Shown here: in pieces, positions 13,301-24,408 of the stretch
Numbering within the stretch: the first letter of the stretch is position 1
Layout: each line of letters begins with the position of its first letter
Source of the DNA: Monocercomonoides exilis
Taxonomy: Eukaryota > Preaxostyla > Oxymonadida > Polymastigidae
Reading direction: 5' to 3'
Assembly (NCBI GenBank): GCA_001643675.2
Contig: LSRY02000012.1
Location: 1,490,501 to 1,554,500 of the forward strand
DNA: 64,000 bases
Translations under genes and position numbers: made by a program
Notes under the pieces: generated by a model
Told to the model about the DNA's origin: nothing
The model's input: the letters and a program-made list of their open reading frames with translations, nothing else
Database searches by the model: none

Positions 13301-14805
13301 GTGTGGCTGAAGGGAGAAGAGACATGTCTGTCAGCTCAGAGGCAGGCAAAGCTGCTTGTGAATCTGAGGAGGAGGAAGAGGAGGAAGAGGAGGAAGAGGA
13401 AGGAGATGAGGGAGATGATGAAGAAGATGATGAGGAAGACGAGGAAGATGGAGAAGAAGAAGAGGAAGAGGAAGAAGTAGAAGAAGAAGAAGAAGGGATT
13501 TGCAGAGGCATCAGAGAAGGAGCAGGAGCAGCCAAGACGATTGGCTTCACGATCTTCTGTGCCATCAGATCAGCCCCGTTCGAAGCAGCTTCTCTTTTCT
13601 GTGCCTGCTCATAGGACAAATAAGATGGAATACACAGCTCATTCTCGGTGGGTGTGTGACGTCTTTGCATTTGCTGTTGATGTTGATGATGATGTCGATG
13701 GTGATTATTGCTATTCTGCTGCTGTTGTTGTTCTTGTTGTTCTCCTTCTCTTTCTTGTCCATGTTCTTGTTCTCCTTGCTGATTGTTTTGTTGCTCTTCC
13801 TGTTCCTGTTGCTTTTGTTGCCGGTCTTCTTGTTCCTGTTGCTCCTTCACCAGCTCATATGACTGACTCGCATCTATCGATCTCTCCATGAATGGCGCCA
13901 GGCCTGTCTGGAAGAGCTTGCTCCCTGTGTATTCTGCCTGTTTGAATGCATTTGGGTCTTTGAAGTGCATTCTGCCTGTCTTTCTGATGTTTGTGAGCGG
14001 ATAATTAGAGAGAAAGGACGAATACTTCAGAAAGAAGAACTTGCTGTGGAAAGGGCGGATGAACAAGTGGGTGTGGTCTAAGGGAAGAACCACATCAGAC
14101 AAGAGAAGAGGAGGTGGGGTGGATCGCTTAGGTGAGAGTGAGGCATTTGCTCTGAGTGTTTGTGAGATATTTGACTGCTGCGCCGATGAAGAAGAAGTAG
14201 AAGCAGTGGCAGCAGCAGAAGAAGAGGAGGAGGAGGAGGAGGAGGAGGAGGTTGATTGAACAAAACTTTCTGATTGCGTGGTTGTGCTGCTGTACTTCTT
14301 GAATTGCTGTTCATTGGCTTCACCTGCATCTTCTGATTGAGCAGATTGAGGAGATTGAATAGCCTGTTTTGACTGAGCAGTGTGAGTCGTCTGTGGTCTT
14401 TCCTTGTTGAGCAGTGAGTCAACATCAGCATCAACATTAACACTAACATCAGCATTGTTGAAAGAGAGAGAGACGTCCATCTCCTTCAGCGACTGCGAAC
14501 TCTGCAGCACTCCAAATGCTTCTTCTGGCTGTGCCTGCTTGTTGGCTGTGGAGTGTTTTGTGTGTTTTATTTTCTCCAGAGAACGACTGCGCGAAAGATG
14601 TGCTTTGGATTCGGTGTGGGCAGAGGAGAGCATTCGGAGAGAGGAAGAGGCAGAGGAAGGGAGAGGAGGGGAGGTGGAGGAGAGAGAAGGAGAAGATGGA
14701 GAGGAAGGGGACGAGGAGGTGGTGGTTGAGTCATCGGAGAGGTCGGAGAGATGGGTGGAGGAAGAAGAGGAAGAAGATGATGATGAAGAGGAAGAGGAGG
14801 AAAAA

Positions 14806-14837
<32 letters not shown>

Positions 14838-17800
14838 AGACGATGATGAAGACGAAGTCGAAGAAGAAAAAGAGAACGATCTAGATGATTTGTATGAAGA
14901 CAAGCCAGGGTTGTAGTTTGGAGGCGAGGCGCTTGCCGACTTCGTTGTCATTGACTGTGACTGGGCAGACAAGAACTGCTTTTCCTGGCTGCTGTCTATC
15001 TGCTGCATTTGTGTCATCTGTGGTGTCTGTGTATTCTGAATGCTCTGTGAGTTTTGTGTGTTTTGTGTGTTTTGTGTGTTTATGATGCTTTGTGTGTTGT
15101 CATTCATTGCACAGGCAATGCTGCTGTTGTTGTTGGCATCTGCATCCATACTCTGTTCGATGTCTCCTTGTCTCTCCTGATAGCTCCCCAGCCTCTTCAT
15201 CCTCTCTTCCAGCAACTGCTTCCTCTTCGCTATGTGTTTCGCTCTTCTTCCTTTCGTCTTCTCTTTCTCATTCTTGTTCTTGCTCTCATTTTCATTCTCA
15301 TTTTCATTCTCGTTCTCGTTCTCGTTCGCTCCCTCATTCTTCGCCCTTCTCTCCCAGCCAGCCTTCCTCTGTGCCCTCTTCGGCATCTTCATCACATTCG
15401 AGTATGCATTCCTGTGTATCCAGAGTGGGTGTGTGTCTGCTGCAATGTAGATGAGGCAGACGCTGTTGAACGGCAGAGAGGAGAGGGAAGTGAAGGAGTG
15501 CAGAGGGAGAGGGGAAGCTTGCTCGTCTGTTGGCTTGAAGGAGGTGGAGAAGTCTGTGAAGAGGGAGTTCACTGATGAGGTGCGTGAGGCATATGAAGGC
15601 GGAGGAGGGAAAGAGAAAGAAGAAGAGCTGTTTGGTTCTGATTTCCTCCTCTGCAGCTTAGCTCTGTCTGTGTGTTTGTGTTTGTATTCACTGAAGTGAT
15701 ATGTATTGAAAGTGTCATTTCCATTTGTATTGCTGCCACCACTGCTGCTAATGCTGCTTCCTCTGTTCTGTGCTTCTGCTAAGTGTGAGAGCATCCGAAT
15801 GGGTAGAGAAGGAGGCGGGGTGTTGTTTGCCATGGCTGAAGAGAGGGTTGAGAGAAGAGCAGGAAATGGAGGGTTGAGGAAGACATACTGCCTCGGGTTG
15901 AACAGAAGCGGGTAGCCTTCGATCTCTGTGGGCGAATAAGATAATTCAGACAGCTGGGTTTTGTGTGAACTTTGTGAAACTTGCGTCATTTGTGTTATTT
16001 GTGATGTTTGTGTTTGTTCATCTGTCGTTTGAGTAATGTTCCCAGTCTGTTCTGCTCCTTCATTCGTTTTTCCCTCCAACGATGACTCTGCCTTTGTTGC
16101 TTGTCCCAATGAATTAGAATGCTGATTGGGTGTGTTAGTCATTGGCCCCAGCACAGACGATGAAAGCACCTGAGAAATATGCGAGTCCCTCTCCACAGCC
16201 ATCTGCGACGACGTGGAAGAAGAGGCAGCTGAGTTCGAGTTCAATGAAAAGGGAGTGGAGGCGTTTGTCTGGCTGTTGTGAGCACTCGATGAAGACGCAT
16301 CGTCTGACAATTGGCTGCTCTGTGAGAGAGGAGAACGAGAATGGCTCTTCTCTGAGGAAGATTCAGGTGTCGGCGGTTTTTCCTCTGCACTCGCTTCCTT
16401 TGAGGATTTCTCTCCTCTGCTGCTCCTTCTGTGCTTTGTTGAGCCATCTCTCCCACTTCCTTCTCTTTCCCTTTCCTTCTCCTTCTCCTTCTCCTTTTCT
16501 CTTTCTCTTTCTTTTTCTCTCTCATTCTCCTTCTCCTCCTCCTCCTTCATCCCCCATCGCTTCCTCTCGCATATCCCCGTCTCCATCGCGCTGATCTGAA
16601 AATGATGCCAGATGTGCCACGTGTCCAGCGTAAAGCGCGAAATCCACCCAGTCGGAGAGCCCACAGACACACTCCCTCCGCCTATCAGAAAGGTGTCTGT
16701 CAAAAGATACGGCTTCTCCTCTTGTGATGGAGAATGTGAAGGAGGTGAAGAGAAGCGGCGCTGTGTGTGTTTGGTCAGGCTGTTCTGGCTGGATGGGCTG
16801 GATGGTTTGACTGAATTGTCTGTGTTGTCTGTTTTTTCATTGTTTTCAGCGTTTTCTGTATTGTTTGCCTTGTCTGTTGAATCAGAAGAAAGATTCCTCC
16901 TTGTTCTGTTCAGCAGCGTGAGTGCTTTCTGTTTGTGTGCCAGGCGCTTCTTCCACTTTTTGAGTGTGTAAATGTCAGGCATTGGAGACAAGATGATGTC
17001 AGAGAACGAAAAGGGAAGAGGAGGCAAAGGGAGAGGAAATGGGGTGAGCTTGACACTTTTGAAAAGAGGTAAAATTGATTGAGAGGAAGAAGAAGAAGAA
17101 GAAGAAGAGTTTGTTGTTGAAACAGAAAATGAGGGAGACAAAGAATGAGAAGAGGAAGAGGCAGAAGATGATGATTTTGTAGAAGTAGAAGAAGGCAATG
17201 CTCCTGTTGATGATGAGTGTCTTGCAGCTTTTGGAGGTGGAGGCGGAGGCGGAAGTGAATGTGGATGTGGATGCGGAGGTGGATGTGAAGGTGGCTGAGA
17301 ACAGAAAGCAGTAGAAGGCAGATTGTCCAGTGCAGAAGGCACTTTTGAAGTGGTTGTGTAGTAATAGAACTCCATCTGCTGATATTGCGTGGCATCTTCA
17401 CTGGAATAGCAACAGTTATTGTTATCTTTCTGCTTCTCTTTGTTGTCTTTGTTGTCTTCGATTTCTTCTGTTCTTTTGCGACATTTTGGCAGCCAGCAAA
17501 TGCCCACTCCGTTGTGTAGAGACAAAGGCACATACAATTCGAGCTGTTTGTTGTTTTCTTCTGCAATGCTGTTGTTTTGCTGCTTTTGCTGAGTGCATTC
17601 TTGTTCACTTGGCAATTCTTGTTTGTTTGTCTCTTCTGATTGTGTGTCGCTTGTGTTGCTGTTATTATTGTCTTTTGTGTTGTCATCGTTGTTCCTGTTA
17701 TTGTTGTTGTTGTTGTTGTTGTTGCTATTTTTGCATTCCTTGCCATCTTTCACTGCATTCTCACTGCCATTTGGCTGCTCCTTCGATTCTGCTGTCCTGC

Positions 17801-19387
17801 TAACAGCATCGAGAACAGCAGAAAGATCATCCAAAGCCTGCGGCTCTGGAATACGTCTAAGTTCTGGATCGAAATCCCTCCATTGTCCTTCTGAAGCAAT
17901 CAGCTTGATGCGACTGTTGTTGGCTTGTGAGTTGTTTGACTGACTTTCATTGCTTACAGCTCGCTGTTCTTTTGTAGAATGGTGTGGAATGGCAGAGGAG
18001 CTATTTTCGTCGTTTTCTGGTTCTTTTGTGTTGAAGTACATGGCTGGCAACTCGAAATCGCTGAGCTTTGCTACAAAGATATATGGCCTTTTTGTATCTT
18101 CGAATGATTTTTGGTCTGAAGAAGGTTCGGAATTGCCATTGAAACTGTTAGATTCATCAGCCATGTTTTTAGCAGAGTTATTTTTGTGGAGAATGATTTT
18201 TTCTTTATTTCTTTTGTCAGACCTGCCTTTGTGAATGAAATCCTTCCTCCATTTCCTCCACAGCACCAAGCTCTGGTTGAGTGATGGGTGTGACAAATAG
18301 AAGAGCGGTGCAGTTGATGTCAGCGACGACAGGAGAAGATGATGAAAACAAGGGCGAAGAGCAAGAGGAGCCTGTGAATATGCAACAACGGAAGTGTAGA
18401 TGCCTTCCTTCAGTGAGTAATTAATTGGCTGCGGCTGATGAGAACTTTGCGTAATTGACGAGCCACATGAAAGAAGGCAATCAGAGGAAGATACAGAATT
18501 TTGGAAAAGTTGTGGCAAGTTTCCACTCTTCAAATAGTTTTTAGGTGATAATCCTGATATAATTAAAATTTTTTCCAGTGATCTTGGATTTTCTGTTTCG
18601 TCAAAAGATCGCTTGCCTTCAAATTCCAAAGAATTGTTAACACTTTTTATATGGGCGTTGTCAAAGCATATAAAAGGTGGTGCCATCGGAGGATTTATTG
18701 ATAATTCAGCTTGAAGGAATCTATCGGCCGAAACAATAGCCATGATGATATTTGTTAAAATCTCAGGATCCATTTGTGATTCCATAGACTTTAAAAAGAG
18801 AGAAAGTTCCTGACGTATGATTTGGATCGTGTGGGTGTTATGCGATAAAACGGCTACATTCAAAAAACGAAAAAGAAATCGAAGATTTTTCAAGGCAAGC
18901 TCAGAGTCATCAAATAATGACGCCATAGAAAAATATTTATGTTCATATATTTCTGCAAAAAAATTGAAAGATTCTTTCAGGAGCTAAAAATAGTCAATAT
19001 ATTATATAATTAATTATCAATAATTTATTACAGCAAACAATTGGATCGTTTTTTCTTAGGAAATAATGGAATAGTGTTTCTGCTATATGATTTGCAACGT
19101 CTCCTATTTCAAGGCGTTGCAATGGCTTATACGGAGATAAGGCCAACTGTTTTCGAAAAAGATGTAAAAACTGCCAAGTGAGGGAATACGCTTGCAAAGC
19201 CTGAAATTACATTATCGGAAAATGAAACAACAACAAAATAACAGTATATTACCTTCATATAAATGTGCTCCCAATGCACAAAAGTTACAGGCAAACGCCT
19301 TGCTAAACGAAAAAGCTTATTGGCTCCTTTCGTAAGCAAATCAAAAACTGCCCGATAATCCGGAACGTCTTGAGCAGTATCATCCAT
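4314..19387 (-). CDS. SCAI: Giant SCAI homologue (about 4,988 residues) expanded by low-complexity insertions
   Basis: Three exons: 19387-19253, 19200-39 of the next block (19200-19039), and 18983-4314 (stop TAG). Introns are 52 and 55 nt (donors GTAATA and GTTTGC); all junctions are in phase. The N-terminus (DYRAVFDLLTKGANKLFRL, then RLEIGDVANHIAETLFHYFL, then LALKNLRFLFRFLNVAVLS) follows human SCAI (LKRWQIGEIASKIGQLYYHYYL, VVKKLRYYARFIVVCLLL). Later SCAI blocks recur in the same order: CLIYIAAD near residue 1273, PFTRRPLCLIVDS near 3843, FGQPVLLFLSP near 3923, GRLYTIALTDPIQA near 4150, and a C-terminal domain at about 4893-4988 (NDPFIRSLLFHHTVFHAML ... MAKVMGCEGVFSE). Human SCAI is about 600 residues; here the blocks are separated by hundreds to about 2,500 residues of Ser, Gln, Asn, Glu, Pro and His runs. 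In animals SCAI acts in the nucleus in MRTF/SRF transcription and in double-strand-break repair. A role here is inference. The middle is clearly more GC-rich than the two ends of the gene. Confidence 0.85.
4921..5130 (-). repeat. In-frame NSQS and His/Asp repeats in the SCAI-like protein
   Basis: Plus-strand GCTCTGACTGTT-type 12-mers (4921-5031) encode NSQSNSQSNSQ repeats on the minus strand, followed outward by ATCGTG/GATTGTG repeats (to about 5130) encoding alternating HNHNYNHNH and HDHDHDHD. The His/Asp stretch could bind metal, but it may simply be a slippage product. Confidence 0.7.
14221..14250 (-). repeat. Pure GAG/CTC trinucleotide run encoding poly-Ser
   Basis: A nearly uninterrupted (GAG)n run on the plus strand reads as serine codons on the minus strand inside the SCAI-like gene. 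A second, longer and impure poly-Ser tract lies at about 14755-14880. Both are typical microsatellite-derived expansions. Confidence 0.8.
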
Positions 19388-19505
19388 TTAGGTATGGCTG
19401 CAGACCGATCGATCCAGTATATCAAAAACAATCAAAAAGGATTAAGATAGTTATTGTTTATAAATTGTTATATATTCAGATCAGTATTTGTTATATGGTT
19501 CAAGG
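19388..19505. promoter_or_regulatory. Divergent promoter region
   Basis: Only 118 bp separate the SCAI-like start codon (minus) and the coiled-coil gene start (plus), so this AT-rich interval must hold both core promoters. Within it I see AT-rich tracts (TTATAAATTG near 19460) but no motif I can name. Confidence 0.45.
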
Positions 19506-20954
19506 ATGGATTATGTTTCAAATGATTTAAAGCCTTTAAAGATGTACACTTACAAAAATCATAAAAAATACGATAGAGATAATGAATTTGAACAAATTGA
19601 TGAGATGCTTGAGCAAGTTTCGAAGAGACATGAATTATTACATAATGAGCTTTCCCATTTAATTAATCAGCAAAAGCAGGATGAAGTTTTATTAGAGCAT
19701 ATAATGATTAAGCAAAGGGATCTTTCTCAACAAACTAATCAAGTGTTGACTTCAAGTCATGCAGAGAGAGAACATCTTCCACTTTTACGATTATTTTTGC
19801 CTACAAGTGAAATTCAAAAACCAATTGGTCGAAGTTCGAAAGAAAAACCTGTTAATGATATTTCTGTGCCTCTTTCTTCATCTTTACAACGAGAAAGATC
19901 TCGAGCGCCACCCACAGCACCATTGCAAACTTCATTAAACAGTGTTTGTAACAATCAAGAAAAGGAATTTACACAAGAAAAAGTTAATAGCCGTTCAAGC
20001 AACGCATTTGAATCAAATATGTTTTCATCTTCTCCTTTTGTTCTTCCTTCACACCAGAACTATCTTTCTTTTCAATCATCGAGCCTTTCAACTAAAACTG
20101 GGCATAACGGTTTTATGGACCAAAATACCACTTCAAATACACCCACATCTCGCATTGACACACCCTCATTTCATAGTAATTTATCTTCTGATGACTCCGA
20201 AAAAAACTCATCTTCAAAGCGATATTCTGAACTTTTTGCATCTCTATTGAAGCAAAGATCAAAAAATCGAGAAAAAGGAACAGAAAGTATTGGAACTTCT
20301 GAACGACCATTCAGGTCAACAGACTCATCTACATTTAACTTGCCTCAGACTGCAAATACAAAGGAAAAAGAGAGCTCCGATTTTGATTCAACAGCACAAA
20401 CAGTAACTCCGCCTCCTTCACGAACGCCACAAGAATCTCCATTTCTAGCAATTGCACTGTCTCCCCGCTCTGCAGAAAAAAAGCGAAAACTGTTGGAAAC
20501 AGAAGAAGTGGGGTCAACTGAAAATGATAGAATATCTGATATTCCGTCGTTTTCCTCAAAACTTGAAAGAAAAGATAATTCTTTGATCATGCCAAAAAAT
20601 GATCATGTGGAATTGATTGAGACTCCATCGGAAATATTAGCAGATGAAGAAATTGAGGAAAGTGACGAGAAAGAAGAAGATCTCACATCTACAAAGATAG
20701 ATGAAATGGAAGAAGAAGAATTGCTTCAAGATGAATTTAAACAAAAAACAGAAAGTGTTAATCCATCACCGCTTGTTTCAACCACAAATTCTACAGCCCC
20801 TCAGCCATCTATTCAGACATTATCGCCTCTTCGCGCGCGCACTGCCAAACTTCGGTTGAAAATTGATGAAGCTTTGAGGCGAAGTGCTTCGATGAATGTT
20901 GGACGATCGGCGTTGGCTTCGAGAAATCAACAAAAAGCTGGATATGGCGTCTGA
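19506..20954 (+). CDS. Unrecognised 482-residue coiled-coil, Ser-rich protein
   Basis: The frame is open further upstream only through non-ATG codons; the first ATG is at 19506 (MDYVSNDLKPLKMYTYKN). Residues about 20-80 form a convincing coiled-coil (FEQIDEMLEQVSKRHELLH, then QKQDEVLLEHIMIKQRDL). The centre is Ser/Thr/Pro-rich with several SP/TP sites (SPFLAIALSPRSAEKKRK), suggesting possible phosphorylation. An acidic stretch (EEIEESDEKEEDL) precedes a basic, helical C-terminus (LRARTAKLRLKIDEALRR) that ends GYGV before TGA. No introns are needed. I do not recognise the family. It is transcribed divergently from the SCAI-like gene. Confidence 0.65.
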   Translation: MDYVSNDLKPLKMYTYKNHKKYDRDNEFEQIDEMLEQVSKRHELLHNELSHLINQQKQDEVLLEHIMIKQRDLSQQTNQVLTSSHAEREHLPLLRLFLPTSEIQKPIGRSSKEKPVNDISVPLSSSLQRERSRAPPTAPLQTSLNSVCNNQEKEFTQEKVNSRSSNAFESNMFSSSPFVLPSHQNYLSFQSSSLSTKTGHNGFMDQNTTSNTPTSRIDTPSFHSNLSSDDSEKNSSSKRYSELFASLLKQRSKNREKGTESIGTSERPFRSTDSSTFNLPQTANTKEKESSDFDSTAQTVTPPPSRTPQESPFLAIALSPRSAEKKRKLLETEEVGSTENDRISDIPSFSSKLERKDNSLIMPKNDHVELIETPSEILADEEIEESDEKEEDLTSTKIDEMEEEELLQDEFKQKTESVNPSPLVSTTNSTAPQPSIQTLSPLRARTAKLRLKIDEALRRSASMNVGRSALASRNQQKAGYGV

Positions 20955-21531
20955 TATGAGTATTATATTTTGTAATAATTGATGAATCGTTGTTTAACTT
21001 TTCTGTTAATTTCAGTATTTTTCTGGGAAATGTTTTTTGTTTTCTTTCGATTGAGTTTTTAGCATCAAATTCAATTCACAACTTTTTTTATACTTTTTTT
21101 ATACTTTTATTTATTTGAATTCATTTTAAAAATGTGTTTAAAATAAACATCAAAAATCATTCAAATTTGAAATGTTGTATTCAATTTCGTTATTTTCACG
21201 AAAAAATTCAAAAAGATTTTCAACTCTGCTTGAAGAAACTTTCTTTCAAACACTTTTGTATATATTATTTTCAAAAAAATCTTCTCAATGTTACAAAAAT
21301 TTTTCCGATGCTTGGGAATTAATTGAAAAAAAATTCAACAAAATGAGAAATTTTTGATTAAATATTTAAACAAGAAAAAAATATGATTTGGAGTCATTAT
21401 CTTCAGTAAAGAAAAAAGGTTCTTTATTGTTTAACATAATCTCTTCTATGATGACTTATTGTTTAATTTTTCAAATAATAACTGAAAAATTGTCTTTTTT
21501 TTTTTTTTTTTTGAAAAGTTCCTTATGTTAA
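20955..21531. other. Intergenic, AT-rich
   Basis: Downstream region of the coiled-coil gene, extremely AT-rich, with an 18-nt poly-T run near 21495-21512. No coding signal seen. Confidence 0.5.
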
Positions 21532-21703
21532 ATTTTCAAATAAAGAAAATTTTTCATATTTCGATCAAATTTCTGTTCCCATTTACGAAAATTCAAAAAA
21601 ACAGAAACAAAAACATTGTTAAGGTTTTGTTTCCTTAACAGAAAATTTTTATGAGTGGGAACAGAAATTTGATCGAATATTTCTTTTTTCTTTATTTGAA
21701 AAT
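21532..21703. mobile_element. 172-bp palindromic element, MITE-like
   Basis: The ends are inverted copies: TTTTCAAATAAAGAAAA at the left and TTTTCTTTATTTGAAAA at the right. Further in, ATCAAATTTCTGTTCCCA (about 21560) recurs inverted as TGGGAACAGAAATTTGAT (about 21657). The arms are about 45 bp and imperfect, with a loop of roughly 70 bp. The structure fits a foldback MITE or a long hairpin; no target duplication could be fixed because the flanks are homopolymeric. Confidence 0.5.
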
Positions 21704-22339
21704 CGAACAAAAAGAACTTTTCAAAAAATTTTAGACATATCAAACAAAGAAACTGCTTTCCACAAATTATTAAAAAGAAATGGACAAAACCCGGGAGTGT
21801 CAAATCTATTGAGTAGTTTTTCAACAAATAATTTAATTTTCTGGTCTCACAATTATGAATCAACAAGAAAAGAATTAATCTTGAATTCGTTTTAACAACG
21901 TTTTAAGTTTGTTGTCAAAACTGAAGCATGAAACGAGTTTTCAAGAACCTTTTTGATAAGAAACATTCGCTGATGCGTGAATATTGGAAAATTGTCGACC
22001 AATTTGAATATAACAAAACGATTAATAATAATACTAAATTGTTTGAAAAGGAAAATAGTATTTAGCTGAATTCAAATTGTCATCACCAGTTTATTTCCGA
22101 ATCTTTTTTATTTTACGTTTTTCTCCTGAAAAGAAATTTGAGACAAACATTTTTTTCTTCTTGAGTTTGTTCTGTAATGTTGAATTTTATTTTTCCATCA
22201 CATTTATCAATTTTTTTGTGATATTTGTTTTTGCCGATTGTCTTTCAATGTGCAGAATTCGCTTTTTTTTTTGATTTTCTCCGAATAACTCAAAAAAAAT
22301 ATTCATTTTATTTCTATCTATGAGAATTATTCAAACCTT
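21704..22339. other. Intergenic, AT-rich
   Basis: No gene seen. Lies between the palindromic element and the 3' end of the decayed transposase and may contain the transposon's 3' terminus, which I could not locate. Confidence 0.4.
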
Positions 22340-23660
22340 CTTTGCTTTGGAAGTTCTTTCAAACAAAATCAATGCTTGCAAGAACTTTCATGATTGAAAC
22401 ACCGGATGATGAACGCGCTGATGAACTAATTGAAGATATTTTTGTTATTGAAGACTGTTTGGACAGATGGTCAAAAATATCTGACAGATCAAATGGCTCA
22501 ATGCCGCAAGCGTTGGATGATTTTTTTTATTAATCAAAAGTCAAACCAAGCACTTACAGCATCTGACAATGCTGGGAAAAGAGCTTTTCTGCATGACGAT
22601 ACTTCACTTACGGTTGGCAGCTCAAAAGATGAATATAGTCTTTTTTTGAACTGGCCAAACACATGGTGATCCGGCGGTTGTGTCAAATGTGTGGTGTGCG
22701 AAGGAAGAATAACAATTTCAATCGAATGTTCACAACATCTAGTAACAACAGGCCAGCGAAGCTTCGATGAATACACATCCATAACAATTAGTGCAGATGC
22801 TTCTGATCCATGCAATTCAATTCTTTTTTTGTTAACTGTTGGAAAAATGTTTTTCATCATGATTTCTTCAAAGTCATTTTTTGTCATCCACCAGCTTCCG
22901 TTGGTCACAATTTCAATTTGTTGATATTTTTATACTGCGAGATCTTTTGGAACAGTTTTATAGGTCTAAATCACACTGGATTCATTGATGATCCATCAGC
23001 AGAAACTCAGAAAACCAATGTTGCGTTGGGCTGATGTTGTTGGGATTGCAACATTGAATCTTTTTGATCTGATCGTTTGATTACGAAAACGTTATCAGAT
23101 TGACACAAACTGACTCCTGTTTCGTCCATATTTAATATCAGATCGGCGCAGATTTTGTTCGTTCTTATTGTGTCCCTCAGCAATGAAAACCACGCTGAAA
23201 TGTTTTCCGTTGAAGATGCAAGCAACATTTTCACATCAATGGATTTTGGTTTTACCATTTGCAAGGCATTGCTTCTTTTTATGAACCATCTAGCCCATTT
23301 TTCATTAATTTCTGCCAATTCGCTGTTGTCATCCTTGTTTCGGTTTTTTCTTTGCATGATGTGTTCAGCCTGAAAATGCAACATCAAAAAAAGCTTTAAA
23401 AAATACTTAAACATCAACAAAACTTTAAAAATTATTTCTTTGAAATTTTTTAAATCAGTTGAAAGAAAAAGAGATTTTGCTTGTTTTCTATTTCTTTTTG
23501 TTCCTCGATGCAGAATAAATACGGCCTTCCAAATGTGACAGATATTTTCCCAGTTTCTAAGATGATATATGCTGATATGGAGCAGAAGAAGAGACGAAGC
23601 CAGATGAACAAATGCTTTTGTGTGAAATCTCTTTTCTGGAAAAAAGAAAATATCATATTT
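22340..23660 (-). pseudogene. Decayed Pogo/CENP-B-like DDE transposase
   Basis: Read on the minus strand, family pieces appear in order but in different frames and broken by stops. First comes an N-terminal piece around 23450-23656 ending in TFGRPYLFCIEEQKEIE, like the CENP-B-type DNA-binding region. Next, around 23007-23400, is EKWARWFIKRS...NALQMVKPKSIDV and then ADLILNMDETGVSL, which carries the first catalytic Asp. Then, around 22534-22908, IVMDVYSSKLRWPV is followed by the typical SHTTHLTQPPDHHVFGQFK. Finally SNACGIEPFDLSDIFDHL lies after a further frame break. The order and motifs are those of Pogo/Tigger/Jerky-type DDE transposases. Several stops and frameshifts mean it is not expected to encode an active enzyme. 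One break (near 23410-23450) could be an intron. No terminal repeats identified. Confidence 0.75.
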
Positions 23661-24016
23661 GGGTAATTATTTTTGAAATTATTTTCACTTATACAAAATT
23701 ATCGATCCAAAAAATTCTCTTGAATATTAACAAATCAACATTGAAAAATGAAAAGGCTTATCAGAGACATTCACATCCTAATTTCAGCTCAAAATTTGTT
23801 TTTGAAACAGATTTGATGACATTAGCATTTGAATACAAAATCATTTCCCAAAAACAAACAATCTTTGAAAAATCAATACACCGAAAAAAGTTATGATTTC
23901 AAAAATAATCGCCCATTTGTTAACAAATTATAAAAATCGGGGTTGAAATTCTCATTCTTTTTATAGATATTGACGGGATATAATATTTTCTTTTCTTCCT
24001 CACTTTCAGCCATATA
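23661..24016. other. Intergenic between transposase remnant and MITE
   Basis: AT-rich, with no convincing coding or RNA gene. Confidence 0.4.
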
Positions 24017-24408
24017 GTTAGTGTTAATAATGGTGGACACTTTCAATAATGGTGGACAGTCTCATTATTTCAACAACTATTGATAGTTGCATTTCATCAA
24101 TTTACCCATTTATTCCCTCATTGAATACAAACCAATGTGAATTGTTTTAATAATTTACCCAATACGGTGAAATTTAATAATAATTATTTTTTCTTTTCGG
24201 AGAAACTCGGAGAAATTAGATTCTCCGAAAATAGAAAATGCCATTTTCTTAATTCTGAAGAGCAAGTTGTAACATTTCTGTATATCTTATAAGTTCATAT
24301 TCATTGAAGGAATAATTGTGCTAATTATCAAAATGCAACTATCAATGGTTGTTGAGAAAATTCGACTGTCCACAGTTATTGAAAGTGTCCACCATTATTA
24401 ACACTAAC
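24017..24408. mobile_element. 392-bp MITE with about 77-bp terminal inverted repeats and TA target duplication
   Basis: The left end begins GTTAGTGTTAATAATGGTGG (24017) and the right end is its inverse, ending CCACCATTATTAACACTAAC (24408). The two arms stay alignable for about 77 bp, to ATTGATAGTTGCATTT, with roughly nine mismatches. TA flanks both ends (24015-24016 and 24409-24410), as expected for Tc1/mariner/Pogo-mobilised elements. Inside each arm GGTGGACA appears twice as a sub-terminal direct repeat. The interior is AT-rich and non-coding. Confidence 0.85.

Noticed and set aside
4400-17800. Dozens of plus-strand and alternative-frame open frames antisense to the SCAI-like gene
   Set aside because: They are shadows of homopolymeric codons (Ser on one strand gives Glu, Arg or Leu on the other) and have no independent family resemblance.
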